51,937 nt of DNA from Candidatus Fermentibacterota bacterium. Its GTDB lineage: Bacteria > Fermentibacterota > Fermentibacteria > Fermentibacterales > Fermentibacteraceae. Each line of letters starts with the position of its first letter. Positions within the stretch are counted from its first letter, which is position 1. Both the position numbers and the translations under genes were made by a program. This document shows positions 49,524 through 51,937 of the stretch, piece after piece. The notes below the pieces were generated by a model that searched no databases, had not been told where the DNA came from, and saw only the letters and a list, made by a program, of their open reading frames with translations. Location: positions 1 to 51,937 of the forward strand of contig PDSZ01000039.1 of assembly GCA_002748705.1 (NCBI GenBank). The letters are read 5' to 3'.

Positions 49524-51580
49524 ACAAGCTTAACTGAGCTGTTATGCAGTGGAGTTGATACTCTTGCGAAATATGTTCCAGTGGTAAGCTCTGAAGTATC
49601 AAGTACAACTCCGTACGCACCGGCCTGAGATACCTGGTCTTCCATGCTCAGAACCGCCCTGCCGAGAAGATCATAGAGAACAATACTCACAGCAGCCGGT
49701 TCCGGAAGTGTTATTTCTAAAGAAAGCTGTGAGTAAACCGGATTCTGACCGAGAGAAATATTGAAACCGCTTCCTGAATAACTCTCGATTTCTTCCTGTG
49801 CCCCGATGAAAATGGTGCATGGGTCACCGTACAAATTAGCATTCTGCAATATCCATTCAGCCTTACGAGGAGCATAGAAGGAGTTCCAGTTGGCCCAGAA
49901 CATGTCCTTGGACAGTCCGTGGGTTAACCCTGCGGAAGAAATGCTATCATCAAACAGGAGGTGAGCAAAATTGATACTCAGCCAGCCTGCCGGCCCGGGA
50001 TCGGTTATTCCGCCAAATGAAGTATTGGAACACGCAACTGCAACAATCGCTCCACCACTGTCACGCTCCACTAAACTCTCAGCAAATCCATTCCCGAAAA
50101 TAGCCCCTGTAGTACAACTGAGATAACCAATTGACCATGGAAGTTTTCCGCAGTTGGTCATTTGAGAAATAGTATCGGTATTCATAACAGGTGGATAGGA
50201 AGGCTGGGGATAGTACCAGTAGAATCCTTCCTGGTTGCCATGGGCAAAATACGCTGATATTGCCGTTCCCTGATTAAACAGTTCCAGCTGGTTGTTAGGA
50301 TGGTAACCGGTAGTATCTTCATAGACTGTGTTCCATTCCCAGTCAGATGGAAAAAACGAAGCTAAAGAATCGCAATACTTGCTTCCGAAACGCCATGCAC
50401 CTTCGGGTTCCATTGGAAAAAGGCAAGCCCCCATAAGCAAAGCTCTGGTTTGCCAGTCTTCTGCAATGGAAGCAGTATTGTATTGTACCACTTTATCAAG
50501 CATCGCATTGAACGCATCAGCTTCATTTACATTAATCGGATATCGGCCAACATAAATATCCGAGTAGTAGTCAATGTCATCATCTTCTTCGCCGTACAGA
50601 TGGTTTCCGTTCCCATCCCATGTACCGTCAAGGTCACTGTAGTAAAGATCTGCGGTAGAGTTCATTGCTTCTGTCCAGTATGGAAAATCAAGCTGTGAAA
50701 GCCTGGTAGTCGCTCCTCTGTCTCCGGCTATTACAGCAAAAAGAAGTCCTTTATTCTGATAGAGGTCAATGATGTAGTTACGAATCCGTTCCTGATAATC
50801 GTATCCATCCACATTAGCCAATATCCATTGAACTGTAATGCTGTCACAGCTGTATTCAAGCCCGTTATGAAATGAGACAAGCTCTGCAAGCTGATCTGAG
50901 TGCTGCCGGTAGCCAATAACAATGACTTGAACATCATCTTCAGCATCGGGTCTTTCCATGGGGGCCCATTCTGTGAGCATCTCAGGGTTATCGACAAAAG
51001 TGGAAAGGCCTCTTGCGGCAAGCTCAATCTGACTCTCAGAGAGGGTATATACCGGAGCATTGGAATCATACTGATAGATAATATTGATGTCTGCAGATGT
51101 AATTAAGAGGAGTTCACCTCCTTGTCGGTTGTACCTGAAAGGAACAAAAGAATAGCTACCAATGCGGTAACCTGTCTTTGTTCCAGTTTTATACCCTGCA
51201 ATGGGAGACTCTGGAAATACTCCGGACATGCCGTCCAGGCAAATTTCTGTGTAGTCAGGAAAATCAGGGACATCAACGGATAAAGGAAGCAGCATCACAG
51301 GTACAGGCGAAAGAAAATTTCCAAGGCTTACAGTAGAAATGTCGGTAACCTCAATATCCGTGATCGTAGTGCCCTGGGGAAGCACATAGCACCGGGAAAC
51401 AGCAGGCAGATCAGGATAACCATTCTCGAACACTGTTATGCCATCCTCAATACTGATAACATCCCACTGCTGATAGTTTTCAATCAGAACATCTGAATCT
51501 GACGCAGTCCATCTGAACTGTATTGATCCTGCAGACACTGAAGTGGATGCAATAAGAGCAAGGGCGACAATCCTGAACAT
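49511..51580 (-). CDS. Gingipain-type C25 cysteine protease with type-A sorting domain
   Basis: A 689-residue secreted protease. A signal peptide (MFRIVALALIASTSVSAGS) is followed by a propeptide-like region to about 190, then a peptidase C25 domain. The catalytic His is H447 in ISAYFAHGNQEGF and the Cys is C489 in GYLSCTTGAIFGNGFAESL, matching the order in gingipains. From about 605 the C-terminus is a Por/T9SS type-A sorting domain with a NP turn, LYDLLGRAVL, a TGTYFARV strand pair and KLVVLR at the end. So it is probably exported through the outer membrane by type IX secretion, whose components are not in view. ATG at 51580 has GGAGGTAGCC upstream; an earlier in-frame ATG would spoil the signal peptide. 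Confidence 0.9.
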   Translation of the reverse strand: MFRIVALALIASTSVSAGSIQFRWTASDSDVLIENYQQWDVISIEDGITVFENGYPDLPAVSRCYVLPQGTTITDIEVTDISTVSLGNFLSPVPVMLLPLSVDVPDFPDYTEICLDGMSGVFPESPIAGYKTGTKTGYRIGSYSFVPFRYNRQGGELLLITSADINIIYQYDSNAPVYTLSESQIELAARGLSTFVDNPEMLTEWAPMERPDAEDDVQVIVIGYRQHSDQLAELVSFHNGLEYSCDSITVQWILANVDGYDYQERIRNYIIDLYQNKGLLFAVIAGDRGATTRLSQLDFPYWTEAMNSTADLYYSDLDGTWDGNGNHLYGEEDDDIDYYSDIYVGRYPINVNEADAFNAMLDKVVQYNTASIAEDWQTRALLMGACLFPMEPEGAWRFGSKYCDSLASFFPSDWEWNTVYEDTTGYHPNNQLELFNQGTAISAYFAHGNQEGFYWYYPQPSYPPVMNTDTISQMTNCGKLPWSIGYLSCTTGAIFGNGFAESLVERDSGGAIVAVACSNTSFGGITDPGPAGWLSINFAHLLFDDSISSAGLTHGLSKDMFWANWNSFYAPRKAEWILQNANLYGDPCTIFIGAQEEIESYSGSGFNISLGQNPVYSQLSLEITLPEPAAVSIVLYDLLGRAVLSMEDQVSQAGAYGVVLDTSELTTGTYFARVSTPLHNSSVKLVVLR

Positions 51581-51631
51581 GGCTACCTCCTGCGTTTCAA
51601 AAGAATAATTGCTCATCTTATAGCCGTTTTA

Positions 51632-51660
51632 ATTATACAATAAATACTGGCTGTTACCTT
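51632..51660 (-). promoter_or_regulatory. Possible promoter of the C25 protease gene
   Basis: A perfect TATAAT -10 element (51632-51637, minus strand) with a poor -35 (AAGGTA, 51655-51660) at 17 bases. Transcription would start about 45 bases before the ATG at 51580. The -35 mismatch suggests an activator or a lineage-specific promoter type. Confidence 0.45.
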
Positions 51661-51847
51661 GAATCCATAGTGTTGCTCTGAAGTATTAATCACAACAAAT
51701 TCAGCAGACTTAATCAACCTGACCACAAAACCGAACCACATAGGCTACATTAGGTTGTTACGATTCTACCTTAACATACACTACTCGACTCTCTCAACCA
51801 ATGCCCCACACTAACAATGTCCGAGGTATGCCCACGACGGAGCTTAG

Positions 51848-51887
51848 TTTACATTTTCGCCGGTTGAAACTTTACAATCTCGCCGGT
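51848..51887. repeat. 17-base direct repeats, IS-end-like
   Basis: TTTACATTTTCGCCGGT (51848-51864) and TTTACAATCTCGCCGGT (51871-51887) agree at 15 of 17 bases with a period of 23. Closely spaced repeated sites of this kind are found at the ends of some insertion sequences, for example the IS21 family. No transposase is visible before the window ends, so this remains a suggestion. Confidence 0.4.
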
Positions 51888-51937
51888 CAGGCCTGTCCAA
51901 GATAGCTTTTAGCATTGAGATAAGAAAAATGCCCTTT

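Larger units (their letters stand above)
51581..51937. other. Non-coding right edge with direct repeats
   Basis: No gene supported in about 357 bases. A promoter-like site for the protease gene lies at its left end and two 17-base direct repeats at its right end. AT-rich, without the compact spacing of the rest. Confidence 0.5.

Noticed and set aside
49366..49620. Minus-strand open frame of 84 codons at the end of the protease gene
   Set aside because: It overlaps the C25 sorting-domain coding sequence in another frame, has no ribosome site, and shows no similarity or motif.
1..51937. CRISPR array, toxin-antitoxin or retron-type defence system
   Set aside because: No regularly spaced repeats, cas-like proteins, reverse transcriptase or paired small toxin-antitoxin genes were seen on either strand.

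Overview
The window looks like chromosomal DNA of an uncultured Gram-negative bacterium, most likely from the FCB superphylum (Fermentibacterota-like candidate phyla fit). This placement is an inference. Supporting signs are two proteins ending in type-A (Por/T9SS-like) sorting domains, a gingipain-type C25 protease, heptosyltransferase-type LPS genes, diaminopimelate epimerase, two MglA-type GTPases, and HslUV. No phage, CRISPR array or intact insertion sequence is seen. Genes are packed very tightly, mostly with ATGA, GTGA or TGATG overlaps.

Layout. (1) 24-981, plus strand: a SpoU/TrmH rRNA/tRNA methyltransferase and an unusual exported ferredoxin that ends in a sorting domain. (2) 974-29610, minus strand: one almost gap-free array. 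Read from its promoter (about 29.72 kb) downwards it encodes HPF, HPr kinase, HPr, PTS enzyme I, a sugar nucleotidyltransferase, two GT4 glycosyltransferases, a Gx-type membrane protein, DUF4321, TatA, an MglA-like GTPase, a membrane protein with an L7/L12-like domain and a Cys8 zinc domain, TopA, a Xer recombinase, a DUF2723 protein, HslVU, a second MglA-like GTPase, an STT3-like protein, DapF, tRNA-Gly(CCC), small exported proteins, a CDP-alcohol phosphatidyltransferase, two GT9-like proteins, DNA polymerase I and a sulfatase-fold lipoprotein. (3) 29835-31894, plus strand: an archaeal-type GatE and QueF, divergent from HPF. (4) 31872-47663, minus strand: a second translationally coupled chain. 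It starts with a cell-surface glycan locus (six glycosyltransferases, three polytopic proteins), continues into a histidine kinase/NtrC-type regulator pair, and ends with queC, queE, queD and folE2. (5) 47.7-51.9 kb: a looser region with real intergenic gaps, an AT-rich methyltransferase of probable foreign origin, a small unknown gene with a near-consensus promoter, a C25 protease, and a repeat resembling an IS end at the right edge.

How it fits together. Together with QueF, the queC-queE-queD-folE2 genes give the whole GTP-to-preQ1 route, split over two convergent units whose 3' ends overlap. EI, HPr and HprK form a PTS phosphorelay without any sugar permease in view, next to the hibernation factor, so a regulatory rather than transport role is likely. 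The MglA-like GTPases lack a nearby MglB. The Cys8/L7-L12-like membrane protein directly downstream of one of them is the best candidate partner. The most unusual items are the exported ferredoxin with a sorting domain, the bacterial GatE, the MglA-linked membrane protein, and a micro-duplication that rebuilt the start of a glycosyltransferase gene.
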